Of a stretch of 54,984 nt of DNA, positions 53,520-54,984 are shown piece after piece (the stretch's first letter is position 1; each line of letters begins with the position of its first letter). The position numbers and the translations under genes were made by a program. Under the pieces are notes generated by a model. It was not told the origin of the DNA, searched no databases, and worked only from the letters and a program-made list of their open reading frames with translations. Source of the stretch: Halioglobus sp. (GTDB taxonomy: Bacteria; Pseudomonadota; Gammaproteobacteria; Pseudomonadales; Halieaceae); the NCBI GenBank assembly GCA_020443425.1, contig JAGRIE010000026.1, positions 1-54,984 of the forward strand, written 5' to 3'.

Positions 53520-54629
53520 GTTTCAGTTGCAGGTTTCTTGGGATAGGATCTGTAGGGTCAGCCGCATGTGATGACCAGTCATGCTCAGGCCCAGTTTCAG
53601 TTGCAGGTTTCTTGGGATAGGATCTGTAGGACCCAACATGCAGCTCTTGCCAGCGAAGTAACCAGTTTCAGTTGCAGGTTTCTTGGGATAGGATCTGTAG
53701 GAAGGTCAGGGGCAACCCAGTTCTGCTCGGCGTCAGTTTCAGTTGCAGGTTTCTTGGGATAGGATCTGTAGGCAAGTATACCTCCCATGTTATCTTGTAC
53801 TCTTGCGTTTCAGTTGCAGGTTTCTTGGGATAGGATCTGTAGGCGCATCTAATAACGCTGCTATGATCGAGCTCGACGTTTCAGTTGCAGGTTTCTTGGG
53901 ATAGGATCTGTAGGAGGTCGCATGAAGTCACACGATGAGCTAACGCAGGTTTCAGTTGCAGGTTTCTTGGGATAGGATCTGTAGGCCACTGCGGCGCGTC
54001 GCTTGATTTCAACTACTGCTGTTTCAGTTGCAGGTTTCTTGGGATAGGATCTGTAGGGTTCTTGAGCCAACCCAGATAGGATTGAGCAGCGTTTCAGTTG
54101 CAGGTTTCTTGGGATAGGATCTGTAGGGCAGCACCCTGCAACATCCTACGTTTACGCATTGTTTCAGTTGCAGGTTTCTTGGGATAGGATCTGTAGGACC
54201 ATTGTTGAGGCGTTTGTAGATGGCGTATCCAAGTTTCAGTTGCAGGTTTCTTGGGATAGGATCTGTAGGCCAGGTACTACTACTGGACGCCGGGGGAACT
54301 GCTCGGTTTCAGTTGCAGGTTTCTTGGGATAGGATCTGTAGGCGCAATCGTATTTCTGGCCGTCGCAAACGTTGGGGTTTCAGTTGCAGGTTTCTTGGGA
54401 TAGGATCTGTAGGGCAATTATGGAACAGTTATACTATTGGGCGTTTTTTTGTTTCAGTTGCAGGTTTCTTGGGATAGGATCTGTAGGCAGGTGCGGCCTG
54501 TACGTCTGTCGCCACTGGTCGGTTTCAGTTGCAGGTTTCTTGGGATAGGATCTGTAGGCGCGCACGAATATCCAGAAATGTACTCATGCCCAGTTTCAGT
54601 TGCAGGTTTCTTGGGATAGGATCTGTAGG
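53520..54629. CRISPR. CRISPR array, 16 repeats and 15 spacers, no cas genes in window
   Basis: Sixteen apparently identical 37-nt repeats start at 53520, 53594, 53665, 53736, 53807, 53878, 53949, 54021, 54091, 54161, 54233, 54306, 54377, 54451, 54522 and 54593. On the plus strand each begins GTTTCAGTTGCAGG and ends GGATAGGATCTGTAGG. Spacers are 33-37 nt (mode 34) and all different. On the minus strand the repeat ends in CAACTGAAAC, similar to the GAAAC ends of many type I and III repeats, so the crRNA strand may be minus with the leader to the right; there is no strong internal palindrome. No degenerate terminal repeat was seen. The type cannot be assigned without cas genes. Confidence 0.97.
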
Positions 54630-54812
54630 TTCGGCAGGCGTCATGCTGTCAAGCACATCAAACGGCCTGTGATCCCAGCAGCAAGCCGCAGTTACCGTAA
54701 CGCTCGCATCTGTGCGCGTGCCAGGCTCTGCAGGCTGGTAGTCGAATTCAGCGCGTAACTCTGTGTACTCGCCTGCCACGTCTGCCCATGTGTCGATGAA
54801 TTTCGGGATCAT
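54630..54812 (-). CDS. Phage-like protein, 3' end truncated against the CRISPR repeat
   Basis: The reading frame begins at the ATG of 54812 (MIPKFIDTWADVAGEY) and stays open to the last repeat at 54629, about 61 codons. Beyond that it would read repeat sequence (PTDPIPRNLQLK), so the genuine protein is cut here. It is short, acidic and unlike any domain I recognise. The ATGA overlap with the preceding gene is a compact, phage-like arrangement. It may belong to a prophage or plasmid next to the array, or to a foreign contig joined to it. Confidence 0.5.
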
Positions 54813-54982
54813 TTCGTAGCCCCCGCCAGTGCTTCGGCAATGGCTCGCGTGACTTGCTTGCTAATACTTGCGTACCGGCTGCACTCCTTGGACTGGCGTT
54901 TTGTGCCATTCGCCACAGTGCAGTTTTTGTGGCCCCACTTGCAGCCGTGGACTACGCAGCAGTTTTCGGTGTGTACGTCTTT
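54809..54982 (-). CDS. Cys-rich small phage-like protein, 5' end beyond window
   Basis: 57 residues are visible to the TGA at 54811-54809, open to the window edge. The peptide includes TENCCVVHGCKWGHKNC and later RQSKEC, with five Cys and two His in about 27 residues, which suggests a small zinc-binding protein. By memory, proteins with a HGCKxxxxxC core occur in bacteriophage genomes, though this was not searched. The start is outside the window. Its stop overlaps the ATG of the next gene. Confidence 0.5.
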   Translation of the reverse strand, partial: KDVHTENCCVVHGCKWGHKNCTVANGTKRQSKECSRYASISKQVTRAIAEALAGATK

Positions 54983-54984
54983 AG

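Noticed and set aside
53568-54619. Short frames inside the CRISPR array (for example encoding SVAGFLG or RSYPKKPATE)
   Set aside because: They are translations of the repeat unit, not genes.

Overview
The window looks like a chromosomal segment of an uncultured, probably marine, gammaproteobacterium. The GC content is fairly high and coding is dense. Many genes are of kinds common in Cellvibrionales/Halieaceae-like bacteria (fatty-acid and dienoyl-CoA enzymes, GMC/aldehyde dehydrogenase pairs, HupE plus parvulin, a complete urea regulon). The lineage is inferred from gene content only; there is no rRNA in the window.

Left end (1-2.1 kb): a minus-strand tRNA operon, Val-Asp-Phe-Tyr, runs from a near-consensus sigma70 promoter. 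The Phe gene carries a 43-nt internal tandem duplication. It is followed by queD, a 527-bp gap with DnaA-box-like sites next to an AT-rich stretch, and a TetR gene. Positions 2.1-17.9 kb hold general metabolism and transport: TetR-controlled GMC oxidoreductase and aldehyde dehydrogenase, hydrolases and a carboxylesterase, an MDR oxidoreductase, an SLC13 permease with RCK_C domains, a Na+/Ca2+ exchanger, PPK2, HupE with a parvulin, a dienoyl-CoA isomerase-like crotonase and a small nitroreductase. Positions 17.9-34.4 kb hold an overlapping ketosynthase-FkbM pair, a GlxA-type regulator, thiolase, RibB with a decayed RibA domain, an RND efflux pair, a luciferase-like oxidoreductase divergent from a molybdopterin enzyme, a LysR gene, a small TPR-like protein and the GTPase YlqF.

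The main accessory unit (34.5-53.3 kb) is a urea/short-chain amide regulon. It includes an outer-membrane porin, a small lipoprotein, a LuxR-type response regulator, and a very large hybrid histidine kinase whose input half is a complete NCS1 permease. These are followed by urtABCDE, formamidase fmdA, a strong terminator, fmdB, and ureD-A-B-C-E-(small membrane protein)-F-G. Together they cover outer-membrane entry, ABC uptake, amide and urea hydrolysis to ammonia, nickel-site maturation, and a dedicated sensor. A 16-bp near-palindrome (13/16 identical) is shared by the porin/lipoprotein and kinase/urtA divergent promoter regions. It is the best candidate operator for the two-component system.

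Right end (53.5-55 kb): a CRISPR array of 16 identical 37-nt repeats with 15 spacers and no cas genes in the window. It abuts two translationally coupled, phage-like minus-strand reading frames, one truncated against the last repeat and one cut by the window edge. This junction may be a prophage, or a chimeric assembly between a spacer and its target phage.
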